From NCBI GenBank assembly GCA_023404095.1, contig JAEYDD010000042.1, positions 1-64,000 on the forward strand: 64,000 nucleotides of DNA. Reading direction: 5' to 3'. Both the position numbers and the translations under genes were made by a program. A model generated the notes under the pieces. The model was not told where the DNA came from. It made no database searches and worked only from the letters and a program-made list of their open reading frames with translations. This document shows positions 19,371 through 28,391 of the stretch, piece by piece (position 1 is the first letter of the stretch; every line of letters begins with the position of its first letter). The DNA comes from Pseudomonadota bacterium (GTDB taxonomy: Bacteria; Pseudomonadota; Alphaproteobacteria; Rhizobiales; Rhizobiaceae).

Positions 19371-19733
19371 ATGCGGCGCATCATGATTGCGGACGGATCG
19401 GACGTCGTCCGCAAGGTCGGCAAACGAATCCTATCAGGCCTTGATTACCTCGTACTCGAAGCGTCGAACTCGCTTGAGGCGCTGGTGCGCTGCGAGGCCG
19501 AGCTGCCGAACGTCGTCATCGTCGATTCCACCATGGACGGCGCGCTTGAGCTGATCGGCAACATCCGCATGCTGCCCAGGGGCGAGACGGTTCGCATCTT
19601 CTACTGCGTCGTCGAGGCCGATCTGAAGAAGATGATGATGGGCAAGCGGGCAGGGGCCGACGATTTCCTGCTGAAGCCGTTCGACCGCAAGATCCTGACG
19701 AGCGTCTTCGCCAATCTCTCCATTGCAGCCTGA
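19371..19733 (+). CDS. Single-domain response regulator (receiver only)
   Basis: 120 residues, a lone receiver domain without an output domain. It has the acidic pocket Asp8 (IADGSD), the phospho-acceptor Asp52 (PNVVIVDSTMDG) and the conserved Lys in FLLKPFD. Its place between chpT and ctrA suggests a partner in the ChpT phosphorelay, possibly CpdR-like, but its sequence alone does not fix which. The start at 19371 follows GGAGCAGG; a TTG upstream at 19335 is rejected. Confidence 0.85.
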   Translation: MRRIMIADGSDVVRKVGKRILSGLDYLVLEASNSLEALVRCEAELPNVVIVDSTMDGALELIGNIRMLPRGETVRIFYCVVEADLKKMMMGKRAGADDFLLKPFDRKILTSVFANLSIAA

Positions 19734-19835
19734 CCTGTCGGGTCGGTTTTCGGGAAGTCTTGAACGCGGTAGCGGACCTCGCTGCCGCTTTTTTGCATGT
19801 GGTCGCCGGAGGTTTCCGGATCGGCTCCAGGGCAG

Positions 19836-19863
19836 CAAAAAACCCGCCTTCAACAGGCGGGTT
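19836..19863 (-). terminator. Intrinsic terminator of ctrA
   Basis: On the minus strand AACCCGCCT and AGGCGGGTT form a 9-bp stem (19855-19863 with 19841-19849) with a 5-base loop, ending in a T-run (19836-19842). It lies 30 bases after the ctrA stop. Confidence 0.85.
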
Positions 19864-19892
19864 CGGTATTTGCAGGGCGGTTGCGAGCGCGA

Positions 19893-20591
<699 letters not shown>

Positions 20592-21117
20592 CTATGTCCC
20601 CTTTTCCGCCGCTCAAGGTGTCCTGGCCCCTCTACACGATACGGATCCAGTCGTTGCCTGATTTGAGGCTGCCACCGAATGGTTAACAAATTCTGATTCA
20701 CTCTGGCAAGATGTATCGAAATTGTTAAATAATTTTAGCAGCTCCCTGAATTTACGTAGAAATTTGAAAGCGCATACCTCACGCACATTGTGAGGAAATT
20801 GCGCTAACCGACTCTTTCGACTCGTGATTACAAGGCATGCGGCATTTTGGGTTTTGCATTTACCGACCCTTAAATCATGCGACCTATGATTAACGATGCC
20901 CGTAAACGAAAGGTTACCAGCGGTAGGGTTTCGTTAATATCGGCAGATTTTTTTGCCGGTGCCGGTCCAGCCGGTTCGTTGGACGGGTGAAAATGTCGGT
21001 CTGCTTCGCTCTGTTACCAGGCGAAGCATGCCTTAAGCTTGTTGGTTGGACGTTTTGCGCGCCTGCGCGGACCGTCCGCCAAGTGCCGGGGTCTCGCTAT
21101 CCACGGGAGTATTGCGT
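20592..21117. promoter_or_regulatory. ctrA regulatory region with GANTC sites
   Basis: A 526-base AT-rich gap between divergent ctrA and the FliJ-like gene. It contains three GANTC methylation sites (20695-20699, 20810-20814, 20819-20823), which CcrM methylates in this group. TAAA-N7-TTAC at 20903-20917 resembles a CtrA box, and TTAA-rich segments occur at 20683 and 20725. A short hairpin CGGCA/TGCCG (20941-20958) lies nearer the FliJ-like gene. No gene is seen here. Confidence 0.7.
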
Positions 21118-21468
21118 ATGAAGTCACGTGAGAGCCTAGTTCGCCTGAAGGAGTTTCAGGTGAAGGAAAAAAGGCGACAGCTCAACCAGTTGCAGATGAT
21201 GATGTCCGAATTCGAGCGGATGTCGAAGGAACTGGAAAGCCAGATCGCCATCGAAGAAAAAAGGTCCGGCATTTCGGATCCCAGTCATTTCGCCTATCCG
21301 ACCTTCGCCAAGGCAGCACGCCAGCGGGCCGACAACCTCCTGGTCTCCATCCGGGAGCTGAAGGTGCAGCAGGACGCCGCCGAACTGGCGCTCGAAGAGG
21401 CGGAAGCGGATTTTGCCAAGGCCTCGGCGCTGGAGGAGCGCGACAACGCGGTGCGCATCCGCGCCTGA
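21118..21468 (+). CDS. FliJ-like coiled-coil protein
   Basis: 116 residues, nearly all helical: VRLKEFQVKEKRRQLNQLQ, then MMMSEFERMSKELESQIAIE, then a second long helix ending LALEEAEADFAKASALEERD. This antiparallel coiled-coil size fits the flagellar export chaperone FliJ, and FliJ-like genes beside ctrA are common in this group. No catalytic motif is expected. The start at 21118 follows GGGAG. An alternative is an unrelated small coiled-coil protein. Confidence 0.6.
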   Translation: MKSRESLVRLKEFQVKEKRRQLNQLQMMMSEFERMSKELESQIAIEEKRSGISDPSHFAYPTFAKAARQRADNLLVSIRELKVQQDAAELALEEAEADFAKASALEERDNAVRIRA

Positions 21469-21557
21469 CGCCTATCCGCCCTGTCTGGTCCGGCAACCAG
21501 GCCGGCTCATGCCGATGACGCGCATTGCGGCATTGACATTGCGCGCCGGGCATCAGG

Positions 21558-21606
21558 AAGAACCCTCATGACCGAACGAGTTTGCGGTCCTGAGGGTTCT
21601 TCTCGT
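21558..21606 (+). terminator. Terminator after the FliJ-like gene
   Basis: An 11-bp outer stem AAGAACCCTCA/TGAGGGTTCTT (21558-21568 with 21591-21601) with an inner GACCG/CGGTC stem, then CTCGTTT. It could also serve the convergent acetyltransferase gene. Confidence 0.8.
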
Positions 21607-21627
21607 TTGTCAGGAACGTTTGACGGG

Positions 21628-21909
21628 TCAGAGTGTTACCACGTCGCTCCATTCTGGATGCCGCGTCGCCTGGGCGCGGAAGAACGGGCAGAGCGGCATG
21701 ATCTTCCAGCCTCCGCCACGCGCCTGTTCGACGGCGTGCAGGGCAAGGGCCTGGCCGATGCCGCGGCCGCGCAGCGCGTCGGGAACGCCGGTGTGGTCTA
21801 TGATGACCAATTGCGGCGAGGTACGGGAATAGGTCATTTCCGCCTCATGGCCGTCGACGGTGACTGCGTAGCGCCCGTGCGAACCGTTTTCCGTGCTGCG
21901 AATTTCCAT
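21628..21909 (-). CDS. Small GNAT-family N-acetyltransferase
   Basis: 93 residues, a minimal GNAT of the YjdJ/NATD1 type. VIIDHTGVPDALRGRGIGQAL contains the acetyl-CoA pyrophosphate loop RGRGIG. The C-terminal LCPFFRAQATRHPEW is typical of this subfamily (CPF-x4-x-HPEW). The substrate is unknown. The second ATG at 21909 is chosen because GGGAG is about 10 bases upstream of it; it is too close to the first ATG at 21918. Confidence 0.8.
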   Translation of the reverse strand: MEIRSTENGSHGRYAVTVDGHEAEMTYSRTSPQLVIIDHTGVPDALRGRGIGQALALHAVEQARGGGWKIMPLCPFFRAQATRHPEWSDVVTL

Positions 21910-22101
21910 CGCGTGCATTCTCCCTGTCTATTTCTCGCCATCGATCAGGGGGACGTAGGGGCCGGGCCCGCCTCTGCATAGTCCCGTGCGAGAGAAAATT
22001 GCATCCCGAAGAGAGTCCGGGCGCCGAGGCAGGGAGTTGCGGTTGCTGCAACGGTCATGGCGCAATGTTATGCATGGCGGAAAATTCGCGCGAGGCAATC
22101 G

Positions 22102-22566
22102 ATGACGCTGATCGTACCCGTCCTGCTCATTCTCTCGACGTTGTCGCTGGCATTCGGCATGGTTCTGCCGCTGGTGCTGTTCGAGAAGCTCTATTTTTTC
22201 AGCGAGACGCCGTCGCTCCTCGGCATCGTCGCCTATCTCTGGACGGAGGAGAACCGGGCTCTGGCCGCGATCGTCGGGCTGCTGTCGATCGTGTTTCCGG
22301 TGGTCAAGCTGATCGTGATCGCCTTCGAGGCGACGGCGCCGGTCGAAGGGGGAGCGCACGAGCATCTGCTTGCGCGGCTCTTGCCGCTGTTGGCGCGGTG
22401 GTCCATGGTCGACGTCATGCTGGTCGCGCTCGTCATCTTCGCAGCAAAGACGAGCGGCGTTGCGGAAGCCTTCACCCAGCCGGGGCTGTGGTTCTACACC
22501 GCATCGGCGGTCATGACGGGCCTGCTGCAAATGCGACTGCGGCCGCAACGAGTGCGGCCGCAATGA
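22102..22566 (+). CDS. PqiA-like membrane protein
   Basis: 154 residues with four likely membrane helices: LIVPVLLILSTLSLAFGMVL, an internal IVGLLSIVFPVVKLIVIAF, VDVMLVALVIFAAK and a last hydrophobic segment LWFYTASAVMTGLLQM. RWSMVDVMLVALVI matches the conserved W-S-M-x-D-V motif of the paraquat-inducible protein A domain. PqiA proteins work with MCE proteins in intermembrane lipid transport. Only one domain is present, half the length of E. coli PqiA. An upstream ATG at 22057 is an alternative start. Confidence 0.75.
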   Translation: MTLIVPVLLILSTLSLAFGMVLPLVLFEKLYFFSETPSLLGIVAYLWTEENRALAAIVGLLSIVFPVVKLIVIAFEATAPVEGGAHEHLLARLLPLLARWSMVDVMLVALVIFAAKTSGVAEAFTQPGLWFYTASAVMTGLLQMRLRPQRVRPQ

Positions 22567-22600
22567 AGAAGGGGAGGTTGCAAGGCGGCCAGTGCCGGGA

Positions 22601-22876
22601 CTAGTGCCTGTACTGCTGGATGCGCGTGGTGCGCAGGCCCGCCAGACCGTGATCGTTGATGGAAGACTGCCAGGACAGGAATTCCTCGACCGTCAGCGTA
22701 TAACGCTCGCAGGCTTCCTCGAGGCTCAGCAGGCCACCGCGTACGGCGGCCACGACTTCAGCCTTTCGACGGATCACCCAGCGCCGCGTATTGGCGGGCG
22801 GCAGATCGGCGATCGTCAAGGGGCTGCCATCGGGGCCGATGACATACTTAACGCGGGGTCGTATCATTTCGGTCAT
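22601..22876 (-). CDS. sciP: CtrA inhibitor SciP (DUF1153)
   Basis: 91 residues. The sequence KYVIGPDGSPLTIADLPPA, then RRWVIRRKAEVVAAVRGGLL, SLEEACERYTLTVEEFLSWQ and GLAGLRTTRIQQYR matches the SciP/DUF1153 family closely. It is a helix-turn-helix protein that in Caulobacter binds CtrA and blocks its activation of promoters. The start at 22876 gives the family N-terminus MTEMIRPRVK. A GANTC site lies just upstream (22879-22883). Confidence 0.93.
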   Translation of the reverse strand: MTEMIRPRVKYVIGPDGSPLTIADLPPANTRRWVIRRKAEVVAAVRGGLLSLEEACERYTLTVEEFLSWQSSINDHGLAGLRTTRIQQYRH

Positions 22877-23273
22877 AGGACTCTCTACTACACACAAGAC
22901 CATATGACCGGACTGTAGTTTGCCACATTTAAAATTTGCCTAAGCTAATCGTAACAATTCGCTAACAATTGAAACGATCCGGCCGAACAAGACTGTGGCC
23001 AATGCATGCAGGCGCTGCAGCCGGGTCCAGTCCGCAGCGTGCGGCCCGGGGTGCGGTACAAGTCTGCACCACGAGAATTCGCTATATCCAACAAGATGTT
23101 GCCTCTGCTACATGCCTTGGCATCACAGGCCGTGCAGCGCCGGTCGTAACTGCGTATCGTCGCCGTGCAAGCGTCATGTCTCTTGTCCTTCCGGGGTTTC
23201 TGGAGATGCGTTCTTTTCAATATGAGCAACGGCGCAGAGCAGCTTCAGCCGAGCCGGGGCTTGAGGTCTATCG
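22877..23273. promoter_or_regulatory. Intergenic region between sciP and the LuxR gene
   Basis: 397 bases with no gene. The part near sciP is AT-rich and holds a GANTC site (22879-22883) and a CtrA-like site, TTAG-N7-TTAC read on the minus strand (22951-22965). The part next to the LuxR-type gene shows no clear promoter or hairpin. Confidence 0.45.
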
Positions 23274-24011
23274 ATGACATACGCAGACAATCTATTGATG
23301 AACCAGCAGCGACCGGCCGATTTCCTGAGCGGTAGTTCGCTGGAAGGGGTGCGTACGGAGTATGAGGTGCTGCGCCTCTTCCGCCGCTGTGCCGATCATT
23401 TCGAATTCAGCCACTTTCTCGTCGCCCGGTTCCCGGAGAGCGAACGGCAGGGCTTTGCCGAACGGCTGGTGATCAGCAACTGGCCGACCGAGATGGTGCG
23501 CAGCTATGACGGCCTCGGCGTGTTCCATGAAAGCCGCCTCGTCGCGGAAGTGGCGCAAACGAAACGCCCGGTCACCGGCGGTGCCGAACTGCTGGCCCCA
23601 CGGCATGCCGCCGACATCGCATCCGGGCTTGCGGATCGCTTCGGCTTCACCACCTCGGTCGCGTTTCTCCTCCACACGACCGCGGCCGAGCCCTTCATCG
23701 TCGTCTACTCCGGAAAATTGCCAGTGCCGGACCCGGAAAAGCTCCCGGCGCTCTATTTCACCTCGGTGCAGGTCTTCGAGTGCCTGGAACAGACGTTTGC
23801 GCCGCGTCCGGCCGCGCGCGAGCGCCTTTCTGGCCGGGAGATCGAGTGTCTGCGCTGGGCGGCGGCCGGCAAGAGCGGTGACGAGATCGCCATCATCCTT
23901 GGGATATCCGCCTATACCGTCAGCAGCTACTTCAAGTCGGCGACCAAGAAGCTGGACGCGGTCAATCGGATGCAGGCCATAGCATCGGCCCTGCGATTGA
24001 AGATCATCTAG
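23274..24011 (+). CDS. LuxR-type transcriptional regulator
   Basis: 245 residues. The N-terminal 165 residues form an autoinducer-binding-like fold (VLRLFRRCADHFEFSHFLVA). The C-terminal 65 residues are a LuxR helix-turn-helix: LSGREIECLRWAAAGKSGDE, IAIILGISAYTVSSYFKSAT and KKLDAVNRMQAIASALRL. No luxI-type synthase is nearby, so it may be a solo that senses another ligand. An in-frame ATG at 23298 is an alternative start. Confidence 0.85.
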   Translation: MTYADNLLMNQQRPADFLSGSSLEGVRTEYEVLRLFRRCADHFEFSHFLVARFPESERQGFAERLVISNWPTEMVRSYDGLGVFHESRLVAEVAQTKRPVTGGAELLAPRHAADIASGLADRFGFTTSVAFLLHTTAAEPFIVVYSGKLPVPDPEKLPALYFTSVQVFECLEQTFAPRPAARERLSGREIECLRWAAAGKSGDEIAIILGISAYTVSSYFKSATKKLDAVNRMQAIASALRLKII

Positions 24012-24260
24012 GCGTACGTCGCTGCAGCGGTTTCGCTTGCATCTGCGGGCCGCCTGCACCCGCGCAGCGCAGTGCTCCGGGCTCGAAATCAGCGGCATGC
24101 CCTGCTTTTGCCGGCGCAGCGGACGACGCATGTTCGCGCCCGCCTTGCCCCGAAGGGCGCAAGTTTCTATATGTCGGCGACGGGCGCCTGCGCGGCGCCG
24201 GGCTACGCTTGTGTCGTTGCCGCCGCCGCGTCCGCAGATGCCCCGCGCAAGAACCATCGG

Positions 24261-25472
24261 ATGGATGTCGTGAACAGTCTCGATTTTGACAGGAAGCCGG
24301 AAGATACACGCGTCGTCGTCGCCATGTCGGGCGGCGTGGACTCGTCCGTCGTTGCCGGCATTCTCAAGCGCGAGGGCTATGATGTGCTCGGCATCACGCT
24401 GCAGCTCTACGATCACGGCGCGGCGGTGCATCGTGCCGGTTCTTGCTGTGCGGGTCAGGACATCGAGGACGCACGCCGCGTTTGCGAGACGCTCGGCATT
24501 CCACACTATGTGCTCGACTACGAAAAGCGTTTCCGCGAGACGGTTATCAATCCCTTTGCCGAAAGCTACATCGCCGGCGAAACGCCGATCCCCTGCGTCG
24601 CCTGCAACCAGACGGTCAAGTTCGCCGACCTGCTGGCCACGGCGAAGGAACTTGGCGCCGACGCGCTTGCGACCGGCCACTATATCCGCTCCAGGCCCAA
24701 TCCCAATCCCGGCCCCGGCGTTCCCGGCCGGCGGGCGCTCTACCGCCCGGTGGATGCCGAGCGCGACCAGAGCTATTTCCTGTTCGCCACCACGCAGGAG
24801 CAGATCGACTATCTGCGCTTTCCCCTCGGTCATCTCAGCAAGGCGGAGGTGCGGGCGCTTGCCGAGGAGATGGGCCTCGTCGTCGCCAAGAAGGCGGACA
24901 GCCAGGACATCTGCTTCGTGCCGCAGGGCAAATACTCCGACATCGTTTCCAAGCTGAAGCCGAATGCGGCGCTCGCCGGCGATATCGTTCATATCGACGG
25001 GCGCGTGCTCGGGCAGCACGAGGGCATCCTGCATTACACGATCGGCCAGCGCCGCGGCATCGGCATTGCCACCGGCGAACCCCTCTATGTCGTCTATCTC
25101 GACGCCCGCTCGCGCCGGGTGATCGTCGGGCCGAAGGAGGCGCTGGACACGCGCCGCCTCTATCTGCGCGACGTGAACTGGCTGGGCGACGACGATCTCG
25201 ACGCGGTCGCCGCTACCGGCTTCTCGTGCTTTGCCAAGGTGCGTTCGACCCGTCCGCCACGGCCTGCGCGGCTCAACGCCGACGAGGGCGGTCTCTACGT
25301 CGAACTGGAGGAAGGCGAGGCCGGCGTGGCGCCGGGCCAGGCCTGCGCGCTCTATTCGGGCGAAGGCGAGGACGCGCGCATCTATGGCGGCGGCTTCATC
25401 GCCCGGTCCGAGCGCGAATCGTCGGCAGAGGAGGCGCTGAAGCGCATTCTTTCCATGCCAACGGCCGCCTGA
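24261..25472 (+). CDS. mnmA: tRNA-specific 2-thiouridylase MnmA
   Basis: 403 residues. It makes 2-thiouridine at wobble position 34 of tRNA Lys, Glu and Gln. The ATP-pyrophosphatase P-loop is VVVAMSGGVDSSVVAG (residues 18-33). The first catalytic Cys is in ETPIPCVACNQTVKF and the second in DSQDICFVP (Cys218). IGQRRGIGIATGEPLYV is the central RNA-binding block. The upstream in-frame extension from 24072 lacks family homology. It lies just upstream of the tRNA-Met gene. Confidence 0.94.
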   Translation: MDVVNSLDFDRKPEDTRVVVAMSGGVDSSVVAGILKREGYDVLGITLQLYDHGAAVHRAGSCCAGQDIEDARRVCETLGIPHYVLDYEKRFRETVINPFAESYIAGETPIPCVACNQTVKFADLLATAKELGADALATGHYIRSRPNPNPGPGVPGRRALYRPVDAERDQSYFLFATTQEQIDYLRFPLGHLSKAEVRALAEEMGLVVAKKADSQDICFVPQGKYSDIVSKLKPNAALAGDIVHIDGRVLGQHEGILHYTIGQRRGIGIATGEPLYVVYLDARSRRVIVGPKEALDTRRLYLRDVNWLGDDDLDAVAATGFSCFAKVRSTRPPRPARLNADEGGLYVELEEGEAGVAPGQACALYSGEGEDARIYGGGFIARSERESSAEEALKRILSMPTAA

Positions 25473-25607
25473 AGAGCGACTATTCACAAGCCTTTGCACA
25501 GCCGTGCATTTTTGCGGGAAACGGCGCTTGACACTTAAGGGAAGGGCACCTTATAAGCCGCCCGTCCCGAACGGAAAACGAACTCAACGTTTCTGTTTCG
25601 ACTAGGC

Positions 25608-25684
25608 GGCGGAGTAGCTCAGTAGGTTAGAGCAGAGGAATCATAATCCTTGTGTCGGGGGTTCGAATCCCTCCTCCGCTACCA
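25608..25684 (+). tRNA. tRNA-Met (CAU), elongator type
   Basis: A complete 77-base cloverleaf ends in encoded CCA (25682-25684). The acceptor stem is GGCGGAG/CTCCGCT with one G-T pair, the D-stem is GCTC/GAGC, the anticodon stem is GAGGA/TCCTT and the T-arm contains GTTCGAATC. The anticodon CAT is at 25642-25644. The elongator identity comes from overall similarity to alphaproteobacterial tRNA-Met; a CAU tRNA could also be tRNA-Ile2, which is less likely. Its 3' half overlaps the recombinase gene on the other strand, marking the prophage integration site. Confidence 0.9.
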
Positions 25685-27287
25685 GCAGCCTCCCCCCATA
25701 TCCGAAAAGTTCGGTTTGGCCGGTGAGCGCAGCTATGTAGGTGACGACATCGACCTCATAGGCGCTGTCATCCTTCCCATCCCCAACGATGATGTGCGAA
25801 ACAGCAGCCCGAAACGCTGAAAATGCGTCGGGATCGAAGATCGTGCCCTCATTCTCAATCGTTTGTTTGATGCGCTCAAGTTTGCGGACGAACTGACGAA
25901 GCGCGGCCGGGTGGATTTCAACGGCAGGGACGGACTTCTGCGCCTCCTTTAGCTCCTCGCCGAGGCGTGCCCGCTCTTCTTGCAATTCCTTGAGGCGTCC
26001 ATCTACGCGCTCCATCGGCAGCGTGCCGCTGGTGAAAAGCGAAATGAGGCGATCCTGCTCCCCGGTCATTTTGATCAGGCGGCGCTCGATCTCGCCGGCG
26101 CGCTTGGCGGCGCCGTCGGCAGATTTGCGGTGTTGCGAGAAAAACCGATCGAGATACTCCTGCGTCGCCTCGGGCTTCTGCAAGAGGTTAAGCATCCCGT
26201 CGATGACGCCGGTTTCGATCCTATCGAGGCGGTAGGACTTGCGGTTGTCGCAAGCTCCGCTTTCTGTGTAGCGGGAGCAGCGAATGCGGATCGCGCCACC
26301 GTGGATGCCCTTCGAGCCCATGCCGCCGCCGCATTTCCGGCAGCGGAGCAGCCCGGAGAAGATGCGTTTCGGCTTGTTAGCCCGCCTATGATCGGCATGC
26401 GCATGGGATCGTTCTGCTTTCCGCTTCTGAACAGCCTCGAAGACGTCGCGCGGTACGATCGCAAGGTGCGGGGCATCCGAAAATTTCCATTCCTCGGGTG
26501 GGTTTTCCCTGCTTACGCGCTTGCCCGTATCGGGGTCGCGCACCATCGTCACCCGGTTCCATACGATTTGGCCGTTGTAGATAGCGTTTTGCAGAATTCC
26601 GTAGGCACGGCCCTTGCTGCCGTTGATCGTGCTGGCGTTCCATTTCGACCCGCGGGGCGGGAGGATGCCATCCGAATTCAGGCGACGGGCGATCTCGCGG
26701 GGGTTCATCCCGCAAAGATACATTTCGAAGATGCTGCGGATTACCGCAGCCTGTTCCTCGTTAATGGTGCGTTCGCCAGGCTTCCCGGGCACGAGATCAT
26801 AGCCGTAGGCGTTGCCCCCGGCAGTTCGGCCATCCGCAACCACGCCGGCCATTCCGCGGCGAACCTTGTGCTTGAGATCAGCAAGGAACATCGTGCCGAG
26901 CAGCCCGCGTATACCGATTTGCATCGCATCGGCGACGCCCTCGTGAACGGCGATGATCTCCACGCCGCCGAAGGAAAGCCGCTTAAAAATGCCGGCAAGA
27001 TCTTCCTGATCGCGCGAAATGCGATCGAGTGCTTCCACGACGACCACATCGAAATCGCCATTCCGGGCGTCTGCCATCAATTGCATGATGCCGTCGCGCC
27101 CGATGAGCGAGGAGCTTGTCTGCGCCCGGTCTGAATAGACGCGGCCGGCGACTAGACCGTTCCGTTCGGCATATTCCCGGCAAAGTGCCACCTGATCGTC
27201 AATTGATCGGTCTTTTTGGAGGTCCGTCGAGTAGCGGGCATAGAAGACCGCGCGCTTTCCTGTGGCTGACTTTCGATTTGTTCGCAT
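25641..27287 (-). CDS. Large serine recombinase (phage integrase)
   Basis: 548 residues. The N-terminal resolvase domain has the catalytic Ser20 in VFYARYSTDLQKDRSIDDQ and ALDRISRDQEDLAGIFK. The recombinase domain (about 165-290) contains GYDLVPGKPGERTINEEQAA. A zinc ribbon CRKCGGGMGSKG ... CSRYTESGACDN follows, then a coiled coil (AGEIERRLIKMTGEQDRLIS). The final VAEEGFEPPTQGL is encoded by the antisense strand of the tRNA-Met gene. It drives integration and, with a directionality factor, excision. It is the last gene of the leftward operon. Confidence 0.92.
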   Translation of the reverse strand: MRTNRKSATGKRAVFYARYSTDLQKDRSIDDQVALCREYAERNGLVAGRVYSDRAQTSSSLIGRDGIMQLMADARNGDFDVVVVEALDRISRDQEDLAGIFKRLSFGGVEIIAVHEGVADAMQIGIRGLLGTMFLADLKHKVRRGMAGVVADGRTAGGNAYGYDLVPGKPGERTINEEQAAVIRSIFEMYLCGMNPREIARRLNSDGILPPRGSKWNASTINGSKGRAYGILQNAIYNGQIVWNRVTMVRDPDTGKRVSRENPPEEWKFSDAPHLAIVPRDVFEAVQKRKAERSHAHADHRRANKPKRIFSGLLRCRKCGGGMGSKGIHGGAIRIRCSRYTESGACDNRKSYRLDRIETGVIDGMLNLLQKPEATQEYLDRFFSQHRKSADGAAKRAGEIERRLIKMTGEQDRLISLFTSGTLPMERVDGRLKELQEERARLGEELKEAQKSVPAVEIHPAALRQFVRKLERIKQTIENEGTIFDPDAFSAFRAAVSHIIVGDGKDDSAYEVDVVTYIAALTGQTELFGYGGRLLVAEEGFEPPTQGL

Positions 27288-27405
27288 AGTTGAGTGCTTC
27301 CGTGTTCGTTCTTTACTTCATCGTCCTCGCCGAGGGGCATCCTCACGAGGGCGTCGATAACGTTAAGCAGAACGGGGCAAAGGTCGGAACGTTGTACTTT
27401 TGGGT

Positions 27406-27633
27406 TCAATGCGGATCTCCGAAGAGGTCGCCCTGTGGCGTGCGGGTGTCGATCGCGGCTGCCTGGATGCGGGCCTTGTCGGCCCATGATTGCAGATCCG
27501 CGGCGTGCTCCGGGGAGCGGGCAGCGCGTGCTTGCGCTTCCCGTTCAAGGACGCCGGCGTAGAATTCGAGGAAGTCCTTTTCCTCTTCCGGCGTCCATTG
27601 AGAGCGATCAGCGGGCAGCAATCGGCTAGGCAT
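27406..27633 (-). CDS. Small phage protein, unknown
   Basis: 75 residues, hydrophilic, with WTPEEEKDFLEFYAGVLERE and a C-terminal TPQGDLFGDPH. Its start overlaps the end of the next upstream gene by 8 bases, and GGGCGGCG precedes it, so it is translated as part of the early operon. No family was recognised. Confidence 0.6.
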   Translation of the reverse strand: MPSRLLPADRSQWTPEEEKDFLEFYAGVLEREAQARAARSPEHAADLQSWADKARIQAAAIDTRTPQGDLFGDPH

Positions 27634-27856
27634 CGCCGCCCTCCTGCGCCCACGTCTGTGAATTGAGCGGCAGGCCGAGCAGGCTATCGCCGGCTTCCCG
27701 CAACAGCGTGCGATCAGCGTTCAGGACGCCCGATACGACCGTGTCGTGCACGTTCGCGTGCGGGTTCTCGAACCACCACACGCGACGCCCGTCGGCGATC
27801 TGCATGTGAAGTTTGTCGCCGGCCTGTAGTCTGGCGATGACCTGCGCGGCCTTCAT
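27626..27856 (-). CDS. Small phage protein, unknown
   Basis: 76 residues: MKAAQVIARLQAGDKLHMQI, then RRVWWFENPHANVHDTVVSG. A strong GGAGGTGA ribosome site lies 4 bases before the ATG. It starts 3 bases after the SSB stop. No known family is evident; the small beta-rich look with WW suggests a nucleic-acid or protein-binding fold, which is only a guess. Confidence 0.6.
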   Translation of the reverse strand: MKAAQVIARLQAGDKLHMQIADGRRVWWFENPHANVHDTVVSGVLNADRTLLREAGDSLLGLPLNSQTWAQEGGDA

Positions 27857-27859
27857 GCG

Positions 27860-28387
27860 TCACCTCCATTCCGGAGCGAAGGGGATATCGTCGTCGAGAT
27901 CACGGGAGAAGCTCGATCCACGGCCTGGGCTGCCGCCCGAGCCCCCGTAGCCGCTCGATTGGCCGTTGCCCGATCCGCCCGATCTGCCAGTGGATGAGCC
28001 TCGGCTATCTGACTGGCGCCGGTCCCCGCCGCCATCGCCATTACGCTTGTCGAGCAGCTGGATTGAGCCGTGGAAAGCCTTCACATGGATCTTGGTGGCA
28101 TACTTCCGCTCGCCATCCTTCTCCCAGCTTTCGTATTCGACCATGCCCTCGACGTAGACGTGCGACCCTTTCCGTATGAAATCCTTGGCGATCTTGACCA
28201 GCCCTTCGGCGGACACCTTTACCTTGTGCCACTGCGTCTTTTCTCTGCGCTCGCCAGTAGCGCGGTCTCGCCACGTTTCAGATGTCGCGAGGTTGAAATC
28301 GACGACGTCGCCGTGCTGAAAGCGGTGATAGTCCGGGTCGGCGCCGACGCGACCGACGAGAACGACCTTGTTTACACTACCTGCCAT
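27860..28387 (-). CDS. ssb: Single-stranded DNA-binding protein
   Basis: 175 residues. The OB fold occupies residues 1-112: MAGSVNKVVLVGRVGADPDY, then KTQWHKVKVSAEGLVKIAKD and GSHVYVEGMVEYESWEKDGE. A Gly/Ser/Arg-rich linker follows and then an acidic tip DDDIPFAPEWR, the partner-binding motif with five extra residues at the end. It protects ssDNA during phage replication and recombination. Confidence 0.92.
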   Translation of the reverse strand: MAGSVNKVVLVGRVGADPDYHRFQHGDVVDFNLATSETWRDRATGERREKTQWHKVKVSAEGLVKIAKDFIRKGSHVYVEGMVEYESWEKDGERKYATKIHVKAFHGSIQLLDKRNGDGGGDRRQSDSRGSSTGRSGGSGNGQSSGYGGSGGSPGRGSSFSRDLDDDIPFAPEWR

Positions 28388-28391
28388 CGTC

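Noticed and set aside
23292..25499. 735-codon minus-strand open frame across the LuxR gene and mnmA
   Set aside because: It covers two genes with clear motifs on the plus strand and has no recognisable domain; a shadow frame in high-GC DNA.
25641..25683. The peptide GFEPPTQGL as a functional protein motif
   Set aside because: It is simply the translation of the tRNA-Met antisense strand, so similar tails in other proteins reflect tRNA overlap rather than shared function.
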